DNA from: Neobacillus sp. PS2-9 | GTDB lineage: Bacteria > Bacillota > Bacilli > Bacillales > Cytobacillaceae | DNA length: 64,000 nt | Direction: 5' to 3' | NCBI RefSeq assembly: GCF_030915525.1 | Contig: NZ_CP133269.1 | Span: 2,133,001 to 2,197,000, forward strand | Shown here: piece after piece, positions 33,625 to 42,723 of the stretch | Layout: each line of letters starts with the position of its first letter | Position numbering within the stretch: position 1 is the first letter of the stretch | The notes under the pieces: generated by a model | Databases searched by the model: none | Told to the model about the DNA's origin: nothing | Seen by the model: the letters and a program-made list of their open reading frames with translations, nothing else | Position numbers and translations under genes: made by a program

Positions 33625-34602
33625 ATGAAAATTAAAGAAAAAGATGTCACCATTCAAGGCCACGTAGCACTTAAAGGAACATTAAGTATGCCAGAAATGA
33701 GGATTGAAAAAAGTCCAGCGATTTTAATTATAGTGGGTTCTGGAAAAATAGACCGTAATGGAAAAGTAAACAAAAAATTGGATCTTAAACTATATCGTCA
33801 ATTGGCTGAATATTTAACATCTATTGGATATATTACCCTTAGATATGATAAACGAGGTGTTGCGGAAAGTGAAGGAGACTTTTTAACAACAGGATTATGG
33901 GATTTGGTGGATGACGCACAGGCCGCTGTTCATTTTTTGAAAAGTCTTCCTGAAGTAGACTCGAAAAGTGTTATTGTCCTTGGGCATAGCGAAGGCTGTA
34001 CTATTGGAGCTGCTGTTGCAGCACGGGAAAGTCTTGGCGGGTTAATTCTACTTTCAGGTGCTGTTGAAAGAATAAGCGAAGCATTAAAACGGCAGAGGGA
34101 TATTGCAGTAGATGACATCAAACATGCAAAGGGATTTCAAGGATTTTTATTACGTCTATTTGGTACACATAATAAAGTGGAACAACAGGCGCAAAAAGCC
34201 ATTAATAAGGTACTTCAGTCAACGGATGATGTGATGAAAGTAAACTTTGTTAAAACAAATGCGAAATGGATGCGAGAACATTTTAATTATAATGTTAGAG
34301 AGGATTTATCAAAAGTAACATGTCCAGTTCTTGCCATAACTGGAGCACGCGACGTTCAGGCGAATCCAGCAGTCCTGAACGATTTACCTCTTTACGTTAA
34401 AGGAGATGCACAATTTAAGGTAATCGAAAATATGGCACACTCTTGTAAACTTGTCACATATAACTCAACTATTTTTACGATGAAAAAAGACATTGTGGCA
34501 CAAGGAGATCTTCCAATCCATCCTGAATTAAAGAATCAGCTAGAAGCATGGCTTCAAGATCACTATATAAACACTCCAGCAAAACATTCAATAACCATAT
34601 AG
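33625..34602 (+). CDS. Alpha/beta hydrolase
   Basis: 325 residues, GGGGGA site. Nucleophile elbow VIVLGHSEGCTIGAAVAAR (serine present), acid in ITGARDVQANP and histidine in VIENMAHSCK. N-terminus KGTLSMPEMRIEKSPAILII resembles cephalosporin- or acyl-esterase-like hydrolases of the YitV/YfhR type. The hydrolase is probably the target gene of the preceding regulator; inducer and substrate are unknown. Confidence 0.85.
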   Translation: MKIKEKDVTIQGHVALKGTLSMPEMRIEKSPAILIIVGSGKIDRNGKVNKKLDLKLYRQLAEYLTSIGYITLRYDKRGVAESEGDFLTTGLWDLVDDAQAAVHFLKSLPEVDSKSVIVLGHSEGCTIGAAVAARESLGGLILLSGAVERISEALKRQRDIAVDDIKHAKGFQGFLLRLFGTHNKVEQQAQKAINKVLQSTDDVMKVNFVKTNAKWMREHFNYNVREDLSKVTCPVLAITGARDVQANPAVLNDLPLYVKGDAQFKVIENMAHSCKLVTYNSTIFTMKKDIVAQGDLPIHPELKNQLEAWLQDHYINTPAKHSITI

Positions 34603-34618
34603 TTAAATATATTAGAGC

Positions 34619-34648
34619 TTGCCCAACATTTGATGGGCGATTTTTTTT
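34619..34648 (+). terminator. Terminator of the regulator-hydrolase operon
   Basis: TTGCCCA, ACATTTGA, TGGGCGA, then eight T. Confidence 0.85.
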
Positions 34649-34747
34649 GCTCTTGATAAAATGGTAATTTGGTAGGTTTAATAGAAACCGATATTCCTAT
34701 AGAATAGTATTTACTGTTGTATTTTGTCAAAGGAGGTTAAAAAAGAC

Positions 34748-35974
34748 TTGAAATTAAGGATTTTTCTTTTACTTACTTTAACAGTAATAGTACTGCATCC
34801 ATTACCAACATTTGCAAATGAAGAAGTTACGAACAATGGTTGGTATGAAGAGAACGGAAAACAGTATTATTACAAAGACAATCTAGTTGTGAAGGGCTGG
34901 GTAGCTCTTGGAGACAATTGGTATTATTTTAACCACAGTGATGGAACACTTCACAAAGGTTGGCTATATGATAATGGCAAATGGTATTTTATGAATAATA
35001 ATGGGGTAATGCAGCGTGGCTGGTTAAAAGATGACGAAAAATGGTATTACCTTGAAAGCAGTGGGTCAATGAAAAGAGGTTGGCTTTTTAACGGGGGTAA
35101 AAGGTATTATCTTGACCTTTCAGGAAAAATGCAAACAGGCTGGATCTATTCAGCAGGGAAGTGGTATTACCTTGCGGATAATGGTGCAATGCAGCAAGGT
35201 TGGATACTTGATAATGGGAAATGGTACTTCCTTAGTAAAAACGGTGAAATGCAAAAAGGTTGGATATTACAAAATGACCGTTGGTATTATTTAAATCAAT
35301 CTGGAGCGATGCAAGTTGGCTGGATTTATTTAGATAGATGGTATTACTTTAATCGTAATGGATGCTGGATTCCTAGTACAATTGCGGATCAGTTTACTAC
35401 CATAGATGATAATAATCAGTTAATCCTCGTTACGACATCAGGTTATTCCACTAATGTTGCAAAAATACGAACCTTTGAAAAAGTGGATAGCAAGTGGTAT
35501 GAAAAACAAAATATATCAGGTTTTATTGGAAAAGAAGGCTTTGCTACCATAATGAAAGAAGGGGCAAAAAAGTCTCCAAGAGGGAAATTTTCGATAGGAA
35601 CCGCATTCGGACGTTATCAAAACCCTGGAACAAAACTGCCATATCGGCAAATTACAAATGACGATGTATGGGTCGATGACCCGGCATCTTCGCTATATAA
35701 TACTTGGCAAAAACAATCAGAAAATAATAGTCGATGGACAAGTGCGGAAAAAATGAATATTCCAGCCTATAATTATGGATTTGTTATTAATTATAATACG
35801 GTGGAGAGAATTCCTGGGGCTGGTTCTGCAATCTTTTTCCATGTGGCAAGTAGTTATACACTGGGATGTACAGGAACGGTACAAAATAATGTCCTGTCCA
35901 TTCTTAAATGGGTAGATCCTAGTAAACTGCCTGTCATAATTCAAACACCTGAAAGCGAATTCGGTAATTATTAG
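34748..35974 (+). CDS. Secreted L,D-transpeptidase-like protein with choline-binding-type repeats
   Basis: 408 residues from TTG 34748, 11 bases after AGGAGG. Signal peptide (KLRIFLLLTLTVIVLHPLPT) then nine repeats of about 20 residues with the pattern GW...NGKWYYL...G.M (about residues 30-210), the cell-wall or choline-binding repeat seen in pneumococcal and clostridial surface proteins. The C-terminal 190 residues carry AIFFHVASSYTLGCTGT, with the His...Ser-x-Gly-Cys arrangement of YkuD-type L,D-transpeptidases (Cys near residue 374). Predicted to bind the cell wall by its repeats and cross-link or trim peptidoglycan. Single gene. Confidence 0.85.
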   Translation: MKLRIFLLLTLTVIVLHPLPTFANEEVTNNGWYEENGKQYYYKDNLVVKGWVALGDNWYYFNHSDGTLHKGWLYDNGKWYFMNNNGVMQRGWLKDDEKWYYLESSGSMKRGWLFNGGKRYYLDLSGKMQTGWIYSAGKWYYLADNGAMQQGWILDNGKWYFLSKNGEMQKGWILQNDRWYYLNQSGAMQVGWIYLDRWYYFNRNGCWIPSTIADQFTTIDDNNQLILVTTSGYSTNVAKIRTFEKVDSKWYEKQNISGFIGKEGFATIMKEGAKKSPRGKFSIGTAFGRYQNPGTKLPYRQITNDDVWVDDPASSLYNTWQKQSENNSRWTSAEKMNIPAYNYGFVINYNTVERIPGAGSAIFFHVASSYTLGCTGTVQNNVLSILKWVDPSKLPVIIQTPESEFGNY

Positions 35975-36009
35975 TAGATGAAACAACTAGAAACTTACTT
36001 TGAATTAGG

Positions 36010-36036
36010 AAGTACTGGGTGAACCAGTACTTTTTA
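36010..36036 (+). terminator. Terminator of the L,D-transpeptidase gene
   Basis: AAGTACTGG, GTGAA, CCAGTACTT, TTTT. Confidence 0.85.
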
Positions 36037-36145
36037 TATTTTTATGAAAGTAATGAAAAATTTGTAGAAATATAGTATAGTAGCAGTGTTATAATATGTA
36101 GATAAATGCTAGCAATGAGATAATAGTTTTATAGGAGATGCTAAC

Positions 36146-36340
36146 ATGACTGAAAACGAAAGAATTCAACTAAATGTAAGAATCACCAAAGAAACCTCAG
36201 GAAAACTTGATGAAATTGTCGAGTATTATCAACAAGGACTAAAGCTTGGTAGAATTTATAAGGGTGATGTGTTAACAGATATAATAGAAAAATCGTATGA
36301 AGTGATGAATAAGCAGAAAAAATCTTTTAAGAGATATTAA
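36146..36340 (+). CDS. Small ribbon-helix-helix-type protein
   Basis: 64 residues, GGAGATG site. Starts MTENERIQLNVRITKETSGK with the beta strand of RHH DNA-binding proteins (QLNVRIT), then two helices (KLDEIVEYYQQGLKLG, VLTDIIEKSYEVMNKQ). No toxin partner next to it. May be a plasmid- or phage-derived regulator or a stand-alone repressor. Confidence 0.65.
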   Translation: MTENERIQLNVRITKETSGKLDEIVEYYQQGLKLGRIYKGDVLTDIIEKSYEVMNKQKKSFKRY

Positions 36341-36341
36341 T

Positions 36342-36376
36342 GGAAAAGGTTCGAGAACTTCTCGGCCTTTTTTTTT
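36342..36376 (+). terminator. Terminator of the RHH gene
   Basis: AAAAGG-TT-CGAGA, ACT, TCTCG-GCCTTTT, T-run. Confidence 0.75.
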
Positions 36377-36377
36377 A

Positions 36378-36560
36378 GGCTGTGTAAATGAACATTGTTG
36401 ATTTTTATACTCTGTTGATTGGAGTGGAAGGCACGAAGACTCCTGTGGGAGTACGGTTCAGGGGAGACCCCGCAGGCGTGAACGCCGAGGAGGCTCGCCG
36501 AAACGCCCACGGAAAGCGAAGTGCCTGGAGCGGAAATCAACAGACAACTTTAACAAAGCC
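36378..36560. repeat. Dispersed repeat family 1, copy 3
   Basis: Full-length copy, 183 bases, from GGCTGTGTAAATGAACATTG to AACTTTAACAAAGCC, with GAAGACTCCTGTGGGAGTAC and GAGACCCCGCAGGCGTGAAC inside. Confidence 0.92.
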
Positions 36561-36631
36561 TTTTTTTAAAACAAGACTATTAAATGGATTGTAAACGTAT
36601 ATTAAATTTATTAGAATATTTAGAAAAGAAT

Positions 36632-36690
36632 TTGAATATTTAAGTTTTGGGAGTATAATTAAACTTATAACATACTAACTGGTTAGTATG
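36632..36690 (+). promoter_or_regulatory. Promoter and TetR-type operator of the acyl-CoA operon
   Basis: TTGAAT (36632-36637), 16 bases, TATAAT (36654-36659). Just downstream is the palindrome CATACTAAC-TG-GTTAGTATG (36671-36690). A closely related palindrome lies at 41107, after the local TetR gene, so both are probably its operators. Confidence 0.75.
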
Positions 36691-36708
36691 GAGAAGGGAG
36701 TGGAGAGA

Positions 36709-37917
36709 TTGGATTTTTCATATTCTCAAAAGGTTAAAGATTTGCAAGAAAAGTTAACAGCATTCATGGGGGCTTATGTTTACCCAAATGAATCTGTGTA
36801 CGAACAGCAATTAAATGAACAGGAGAGTCGTTGGATTGCAGTCCCGCCAATCATGGAGGAACTAAAGGAAAAGGCAAAAGCAGAGGGTTTATGGAATTTG
36901 TTTTTACCTGAAAGTGAATTTGGTGCAGGTCTAACCAATTTGGAATATGCTCCTCTTTGCGAAATAATGGGGCGTTCGTTAATTGGACCAGAAGTGTTTA
37001 ATTGTAGTGCACCTGATACAGGTAATATGGAAGTCATTGTTCGTTATGGTAAGGAACAGCATAAGGAAGAATGGCTGAAACCACTGCTGGCAGGGGAAAT
37101 TAGGTCATGTTTCTCGATGACAGAACCAGCGGTTGCCTCCTCTGATGCGACCAACATAGAAGCACGAATTGAACGCGACGGTGATGAATACGTCATTAAT
37201 GGACGAAAATGGTGGTCATCTGGTGCCGGTGATCCTCGCTGTAAAATAGCAATTGTTATGGGGAAAACAGATCCGAATGCTAACCGTCATGAACAACAAT
37301 CTATGATTCTAGTTCCTCTTGATACCCCTGGGGTAAAAATTGAACGGATGCTGCCAGTGTTTGGATACGATCATGCTCCACATGGACATGGTGAGATTAC
37401 GTATGAAAATGTAAGAGTTCCTGCCGACAATATCCTTTGGGGAGAAGGAAAGGGATTTGCTATTGCTCAAGGTAGACTGGGTCCTGGAAGAATCCATCAC
37501 TGTATGAGATTAATCGGTGCAGCTGAGCGAGCACTTGAGGAATTGTGTAAGCGTGTTCAAAGTCGGACCGCTTTTGGAAAGCCGCTTTCTCGCCAAGGTG
37601 TAATTGGGGAGTGGATTGCTGATTCAAGGATTGAAATTGAACAAGCTAGGTTGCTAACTTTAAAAGCTGCTTACATGATGGATACTGTTGGTAATAAAGA
37701 AGCAAAAACAGAAATTGCCATGATTAAGGTGGTTGCACCATCGATGGCATTGCGTGTGATTGACCGTGCAATTCAAGCATTAGGTGCTGCTGGGGTTTCT
37801 AATGATTTTACATTAGCAGCTCAATGGGCAAATGCAAGGACATTGAGATTGGCTGACGGTCCTGATGAAGTTCATCGTGCTCAGCTGGCAAAACTCGAAC
37901 TACGTAAATATCAATAA
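36709..37917 (+). CDS. ACAD10/11-type acyl-CoA dehydrogenase
   Basis: 402 residues from TTG 36709, giving the N-terminus [19 protein letters not shown] usual for this group; the ATG at 36688 is part of the operator. FAD-binding segments [16 protein letters not shown] and [12 protein letters not shown] are present. The C-terminus [40 protein letters not shown] and [11 protein letters not shown] closely follow mammalian ACAD11. The base glutamate of classic ACADs is aspartate in ADGPDEVH, as in ACAD10/11. In the P. putida lva pathway the related LvaC removes phosphate from 4-phosphoacyl-CoA. First gene of the operon. Confidence 0.88.
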   Translation: MDFSYSQKVKDLQEKLTAFMGAYVYPNESVYEQQLNEQESRWIAVPPIMEELKEKAKAEGLWNLFLPESEFGAGLTNLEYAPLCEIMGRSLIGPEVFNCSAPDTGNMEVIVRYGKEQHKEEWLKPLLAGEIRSCFSMTEPAVASSDATNIEARIERDGDEYVINGRKWWSSGAGDPRCKIAIVMGKTDPNANRHEQQSMILVPLDTPGVKIERMLPVFGYDHAPHGHGEITYENVRVPADNILWGEGKGFAIAQGRLGPGRIHHCMRLIGAAERALEELCKRVQSRTAFGKPLSRQGVIGEWIADSRIEIEQARLLTLKAAYMMDTVGNKEAKTEIAMIKVVAPSMALRVIDRAIQALGAAGVSNDFTLAAQWANARTLRLADGPDEVHRAQLAKLELRKYQ

Positions 37918-37962
37918 AAACGATAGCTAAATTGTGAACTAGATAGAGAAGGGTTGGTACCT

Positions 37963-38715
37963 ATGAGATTAAATAAAAAGATTGCAATTGTAACAGGCGG
38001 CGGAAGCGGCATCGGACGTGCAGCCGCCGTCCGTTTTGCCAAAGAAGGAGCGACGGTTGCGGTAGCAGATATTAATTCTATCATGGGTGAAGAGACCGTC
38101 AGCATCATAAAAGAGGCAGGGGGAGAGGCTGTTTTTGTTAAAACGGATGTAGCCGATTCAGAACAAATCAAGCAGTTAATTCAGATTACATCCAATACAT
38201 TTGGCGGCTTACATATTATGTTCAACAATGCAGGTATTGGTAATTCCGAAGTACGGAGTGTGGATTTGGCAGAAGAGGAATGGGACAGAGTAGTTGATAT
38301 TAACTTGAAAGGCGTATTTCTTGGGATTAAATATGCTGTCCCTGAGATATCCAAATCAGGCGGCGGTTCAATTATTAATACCTCTAGTTTACTTGGACTG
38401 AAGGGTCAAAAGTATATGGCTGCTTACAATGCCTCTAAAGCAGGAGTAGTTGTACTGACAAAAAACGCTGCACTTGAGTATGGAAAATACAATATTAGGG
38501 TGAATGCGATTGCTCCAGGTGTGATCGATACAAAAATAATTGAAAACTGGAAACAGAACGAGCGTAAGTGGCCAATCATTTCTCGTGCCAATGCACTTGG
38601 AAGAATTGGCACACCAGAGGAAGTAGCAAATGCGGTTTTATTCTTAGCGTCAGATGAGGCCTCATTTATTACAGGAACCACTCTTTCAGTTGACGGTGGA
38701 GGACTTACGTTTTAA
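37963..38715 (+). CDS. Short-chain dehydrogenase/reductase
   Basis: 250 residues from ATG 37963, 9 bases after AAGGG. NAD-type fold: IAIVTGGGSGIGRAAAVRFA with an aspartate after strand 2 (VAVADINS, favouring NAD), MFNNAGIG, NTSSLLG (serine) and YNASK. Closest in style to 3-hydroxyacyl/3-oxoacyl or cyclopentanol dehydrogenases. Probably oxidises or reduces a hydroxyacyl intermediate of the same pathway. 45 bases after the ACAD gene. Confidence 0.88.
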   Translation: MRLNKKIAIVTGGGSGIGRAAAVRFAKEGATVAVADINSIMGEETVSIIKEAGGEAVFVKTDVADSEQIKQLIQITSNTFGGLHIMFNNAGIGNSEVRSVDLAEEEWDRVVDINLKGVFLGIKYAVPEISKSGGGSIINTSSLLGLKGQKYMAAYNASKAGVVVLTKNAALEYGKYNIRVNAIAPGVIDTKIIENWKQNERKWPIISRANALGRIGTPEEVANAVLFLASDEASFITGTTLSVDGGGLTF

Positions 38716-38746
38716 TTTAATATGATTACCATATGGAGGGGAACGG

Positions 38747-40357
38747 ATGAGCGAGAACAAAGCCTGGTTGGCACATTATCCTGAAACAATAGAAAAAAAT
38801 GTAACCATTCCGAATAAACCAATGGGACAAATTCTTCATGATACTGCCTCAAAATTCCCTAACAATTTTGCCCTGTCTTTTTATGGAAAAAAGATCACCT
38901 ATGGTCAACTTCAAGCCTTAGCACATGATTTTACCTCAGCACTTCAACAAAATGAGGTTCAAAAAGGGGACCGGGTAGCCATCATGCTTCCTAACTGCCC
39001 GCAATATGTCATTTCCTATTATGGAATCCTTAATGCTGGGGGAATTGTTACCCAGGTGAACCCTATGTCAGTTGAACGGGAACTTGAGTATATCCTAAAT
39101 GATTCAGGTACTGAAACTATTGTGGTACTTGATGCATTATATCCAAGGGTGAAAAGTGTTCAATCTCAAACAAATTTGAAGAATATTATTGTTGTTAGCT
39201 TACAGTCCTCAGGACAAGATTTTGCGCCGGATAGGAGCTTTGAAAATTTCCTAACAGAAGGTAACGGGAATGTGGTCCCAATTGAATTTGAACCGGAACA
39301 TGATGTATCAGTGCTTCAATATACTGGAGGTACTACAGGTCGGTCTAAGGGTGCTATGCTGACTCACCGAAACGTGTTAGCTAATGTGATCCAGTGTTAT
39401 GAATTTTTTAAACATGATTTGGAAGTTGGAAAGGAAAAATGTTTAACCGTAATTCCACTCTTCCATGTATTTGGAATGAGTTCTTGCATGAATCTTTCTA
39501 TATACACAGCAGGGGAATCAATCATGCTTCCTCGTTTTGATTTAGAAGAAGTCCTTAATACGATAAAAAATGAACAACCTACAATGTTCCCAGGAGTTCC
39601 AACCATGTATGTGGCGATTACGAGTCACCCTAAGGCAGAGGAATATGGAATTAATAGTATTCGAACCTGTAACAGTGGTAGTGCACCAATGCCTGTTGAG
39701 TTGCTCCGTAGCTTCGAAAAGAAAACAGGTTCGAAGATTTTAGAAGGCTATGGTCTGTCTGAGGCTTCACCAACCACACATTGTAATCCTCCATTTGCAG
39801 AGCGGAAACCTGGTAGTGTAGGTATTGGAATGCCTTCTACTGAATATAAAATTGTCGATTTAGCAACGGGTACGAAAGAGGTATCTGTAGGTGAACTTGG
39901 GGAGGTCATCATTAAAGGTCCGCAAATTATGAAGGGCTATTGGAATATGCCTGAAGAAACTGCTAATACATTACGGGATGGTTGGCTTTATACAGGCGAT
40001 ATTGCCAAAATAGATGAAGATGGTTATTTATACATCGTCGATCGAAAAAAAGATATGATTATTGCTAGCGGCTTCAATATTTATCCTCGCGACATCGAAG
40101 AGGTGTTATATGAACATCCTGTTGTTCAAGAAGCTGTTTGCATTGGAGTTCCCGACCCATACAGGGGAGAAGATGTGAAGGCTGTAATAGTCTTGAAGGC
40201 TGGTAAAAAGGCTACTGAAGAAGACATAATTCAATTCTGTAGGCAGAACCTTGCGGCATATAAGGTGCCTCGTTTGGTTGAATTTCGTGAGCAATTGCCT
40301 AAAACAGGTGTGGGAAAAATCCTTCGCCGGGCCTTGAGAGACGAAGTCAAACAATGA
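38747..40357 (+). CDS. Acyl-CoA ligase (AMP-forming)
   Basis: 536 residues, GGAGGGGAA site. Adenylating-enzyme motifs in order: LQYTGGTTGRSKGAMLTH near residue 190, EGYGLSEASPTTHCNPP, WLYTGDIAKIDEDGYLYIVD, RKKDMIIASGFNIYPRDIEE and the C-terminal lysine region PKTGVGKILRRALRDE. Activates a carboxylic acid to its CoA thioester with ATP; a medium-chain or hydroxylated acid is likely from the context. Last gene of the first operon. Confidence 0.92.
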   Translation: MSENKAWLAHYPETIEKNVTIPNKPMGQILHDTASKFPNNFALSFYGKKITYGQLQALAHDFTSALQQNEVQKGDRVAIMLPNCPQYVISYYGILNAGGIVTQVNPMSVERELEYILNDSGTETIVVLDALYPRVKSVQSQTNLKNIIVVSLQSSGQDFAPDRSFENFLTEGNGNVVPIEFEPEHDVSVLQYTGGTTGRSKGAMLTHRNVLANVIQCYEFFKHDLEVGKEKCLTVIPLFHVFGMSSCMNLSIYTAGESIMLPRFDLEEVLNTIKNEQPTMFPGVPTMYVAITSHPKAEEYGINSIRTCNSGSAPMPVELLRSFEKKTGSKILEGYGLSEASPTTHCNPPFAERKPGSVGIGMPSTEYKIVDLATGTKEVSVGELGEVIIKGPQIMKGYWNMPEETANTLRDGWLYTGDIAKIDEDGYLYIVDRKKDMIIASGFNIYPRDIEEVLYEHPVVQEAVCIGVPDPYRGEDVKAVIVLKAGKKATEEDIIQFCRQNLAAYKVPRLVEFREQLPKTGVGKILRRALRDEVKQ

Positions 40358-40482
40358 TAGATGACGTTATATTGAGAGAGTGAAAAGCACAATGACAAAT
40401 ATTTATTCATTCATTAAAGGAGCGTTTGATAGTATGGTATAATTTCTATTAGATATTTTTTACAGATTGCGGGGACAGAACG

Positions 40483-41049
40483 GTGAAGGAAAAAATCACA
40501 GGACAAAGCATCCAATTATTTGAAAAGAAGGGTTTTAGTGAAACCTCGATTCAGGATATAGTGGATTCGCTAGGTGTAACAAAGGGGACTTTTTACTATT
40601 ACTTTTCAAGTAAAGAGGAACTGCTCATGGACATCCATCTAGGGTATATTAATGAGCTGCTTGTCCACCAGGAACAAATATTAAATGATACATCAAAAAA
40701 TTGTAAGCAAAAATTATTTGAGATTGTGAATATGCTTATAACGAATATTCAACGGCAGGGAGCAGCAGCAAAGATCTTTTTTAGAGAAATGAAAAATCTA
40801 AGCTCTGAGCGTCTGGCGTTGATTGTTCCTAAACGGGATCAATTTCGTTTAAATATTGAAGCACTTATTAACGATGGCATTTCCAAAAAGGAGTTTCGGC
40901 AAGATCTAAATGCACGTATTGTTACTATGGGTATTCTAGGTATTACCAATTGGAGCTATCAATGGTTTAATCCAAATGGCATGGTCTCTGATCGTGAAGT
41001 CGCAGAGATTTTTGTCGAAATGATTTTAAAGGGAATTCAAGAAAATTGA
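40483..41049 (+). CDS. TetR-family regulator of the acyl-CoA cluster
   Basis: 188 residues, GTG start after GCGGGGA. N-terminal HTH: LFEKKGFSETSIQDIVDSLG, VTKGTFYYYFSSKEELL, then an all-helical ligand domain (LGITNWSYQWFNPNGMVSDR near the end), the FadR/AcrR/PfmR layout that senses acyl-CoAs. A TATAAT box precedes it at 40438. It lies between two operons that both carry the CATACTAAC/GTTAGTATG-type palindrome, so it probably represses both. Confidence 0.88.
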   Translation: MKEKITGQSIQLFEKKGFSETSIQDIVDSLGVTKGTFYYYFSSKEELLMDIHLGYINELLVHQEQILNDTSKNCKQKLFEIVNMLITNIQRQGAAAKIFFREMKNLSSERLALIVPKRDQFRLNIEALINDGISKKEFRQDLNARIVTMGILGITNWSYQWFNPNGMVSDREVAEIFVEMILKGIQEN

Positions 41050-41057
41050 AGAAAAAA

Positions 41058-41099
41058 TGAGAGAGGGTTCTTTAAATAAACATACCCCCTCTTTTTTTA
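41058..41099 (+). terminator. Terminator after the TetR gene
   Basis: AGAGGG and CCCTCT around a 19-base loop, then TTTTTTT. Confidence 0.7.
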
Positions 41100-41106
41100 A
41101 AAAATA

Positions 41107-41126
41107 AATACCAACCGGTTAGTATT
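41107..41126. promoter_or_regulatory. Second TetR-type operator
   Basis: AATACCAAC-CG-GTTAGTATT, differing from the 36671 site in the outer base pair and one inner base. It lies before the thioesterase-led operon. Confidence 0.7.
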
Positions 41127-41172
41127 AAACGTATTTATATCTACATTGTTGTGTGAGGTGAATATCAACAGG

Positions 41173-41574
41173 ATGCATGAGATACGGGTACAAGTAAGAT
41201 TCGGGGAAACTGATGCGTTGGGTCATATTAATAATACAAGTTACTTCATTTATTTGGAGGAAGCACGGATCCGCTTTATTGAAGCATTAGGTTATAAGAT
41301 GGATAGTGGGAATTGGAATTTTATTCTTGCGTCAACCAAATGCGATTTTATCAGCCAAGGCTATTTTAATCAAAGCCTACTGATTAATACCTATGTGTCG
41401 AAAATAGGAAACAAGAGTTTTCAATTAGAACATGATATTATCTGTTCTAAAACTAACCAACTTTTAGCTAAGGGAAATGCAATCATGGTTTACTTTGACT
41501 TTGAGAAACAAAAAAGTGAACTGCTGCCTGACTTGTTAAAAGAAGAACTTAAAAGCTTTTTTGTTCACTGTTAG
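41173..41574 (+). CDS. Acyl-CoA thioesterase (4-hydroxybenzoyl-CoA thioesterase fold)
   Basis: 133 residues from ATG 41173 (12 bases after GAGGTG; upstream in-frame starts are worse). Hot-dog fold with the active-site motif VRFGETDALGHINNTSYFIY and then LEEARIRFIEALGY. Hydrolyses an acyl-CoA, which may release CoA when the pathway is overloaded. First gene of the second operon. Confidence 0.85.
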   Translation: MHEIRVQVRFGETDALGHINNTSYFIYLEEARIRFIEALGYKMDSGNWNFILASTKCDFISQGYFNQSLLINTYVSKIGNKSFQLEHDIICSKTNQLLAKGNAIMVYFDFEKQKSELLPDLLKEELKSFFVHC

Positions 41575-41629
41575 ACATGACATTTCATTTTAAAGAGACT
41601 GAATTTTCTGAAAAGAAAGGAGGAAACAT

Positions 41630-42706
41630 ATGTCGCGCCAAATGAATAAGGATACAATTCCTGTTCGAAAAGGAGAAGAGTTGAATTTAGTAGTATTGGA
41701 AAAGTTCTTACGTGAAACGTTTGAAACGATGCCAGCCGGGCCACTTGAGATTTTACAATTCTCTGCTGGTCATTCAAATTTAACCTATCAACTAAAAATG
41801 GGTGAGTGGGAAGCGGTTTTAAGACGTCCTCCACTTGGCCCAGTTGCACCGAAGGCTCATGATATGAAACGGGAATATAAAATACTTTCTGAGTTAAATC
41901 CGTTTTTTTCAGTGGCGCCCAAGCCCCTTCTTTTTTCAGATAACATCGACATTGTGGGTAGCTCATTTTTCCTCATGGAAAGAAAAAATGGGATCGTGAT
42001 TGACACTTCCTTCCCAGATGGAATTCAAGTGACAAAAGAACTTTGTCAACACCTATCTGAAGTTATGGTTGAGAAATTGGTAGAACTACATGCCATCGAC
42101 TATAAACAAACCGGTCTATCATTAATTAGCAAGCCAGCAGGCTTCATGGAAAGACAGGTACACGGTTGGATTAGCAGGTATGAAAGGGCTAAAACGGATG
42201 AAATAGCTGTTGTTGATACCTTGAAAAAATGGCTAGTTGACCATATTCCTAGAGAACATGAATCTACAATTATTCATTATGATTATAAGTTCAATAATGC
42301 CATGTATAATGAGCAATTTACAGAAATGGTAGGTTTATTTGACTGGGAGATGACCACAGTTGGAGACCCACTGGCGGACCTTGGCGTTGCTATGAGCTAT
42401 TGGAATCAAAGTGATGATTCCGACCTGTTGATTAAAGGACTTGGAAGGGAGCCAGTCACGGCAGTTTATGATGGATTTTTCACCAGAAATCAATTTATTG
42501 AGCTTTATGCCCAAAAAAGTGGACGCGATATTTCCAACTTTAATTTCTATTTGACCTTTGCTTACTTTAAGCTGGCTGTGATTGGACAACAAATCTATTA
42601 TCGCTTTAAAAAAGGTCAGACAAATGATATGCGTTTTGCTAATTTTAACCATTTTGTAAAAAATCTCATCCTGCACGCAGCACATGTGGCTGATCAAAAG
42701 GTTTAA
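41630..42706 (+). CDS. Aminoglycoside-phosphotransferase-like kinase (LvaA/ACAD10-11 kinase type)
   Basis: 358 residues, AAGGAGG site. N-lobe FSAGHSNLTYQLKMGEWEAV and VLRRPPLG, catalytic loop TIIHYDYKFNNAMY near residue 215 (Asp base, Asn metal ligand), and GLFDWEMTTVGDPLADLG near 237 (second metal ligand). This is the kinase subgroup that accompanies acyl-CoA dehydrogenases, as in the N-terminal part of mammalian ACAD10/11 and P. putida LvaA, which phosphorylates the 4-hydroxyl of 4-hydroxyacyl-CoA. Not an antibiotic-resistance kinase. Next to the ComB gene in the same operon. Confidence 0.88.
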   Translation: MSRQMNKDTIPVRKGEELNLVVLEKFLRETFETMPAGPLEILQFSAGHSNLTYQLKMGEWEAVLRRPPLGPVAPKAHDMKREYKILSELNPFFSVAPKPLLFSDNIDIVGSSFFLMERKNGIVIDTSFPDGIQVTKELCQHLSEVMVEKLVELHAIDYKQTGLSLISKPAGFMERQVHGWISRYERAKTDEIAVVDTLKKWLVDHIPREHESTIIHYDYKFNNAMYNEQFTEMVGLFDWEMTTVGDPLADLGVAMSYWNQSDDSDLLIKGLGREPVTAVYDGFFTRNQFIELYAQKSGRDISNFNFYLTFAYFKLAVIGQQIYYRFKKGQTNDMRFANFNHFVKNLILHAAHVADQKV

Positions 42707-42723
42707 AGGGGAGCTGAAAGTGC

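Noticed and set aside
36388..36594. ORFs in the dispersed repeats (also at 28333-28602, 52272-52487 and 30206-30418)
   Set aside because: They are chance reading frames through repeat sequences; the same frame recurs because the repeat recurs, and no ribosome site precedes them.
41630..42706. Aminoglycoside resistance kinase
   Set aside because: The catalytic motifs are shared by the whole family; operon context and sequence style are those of the acyl-CoA-linked kinases.
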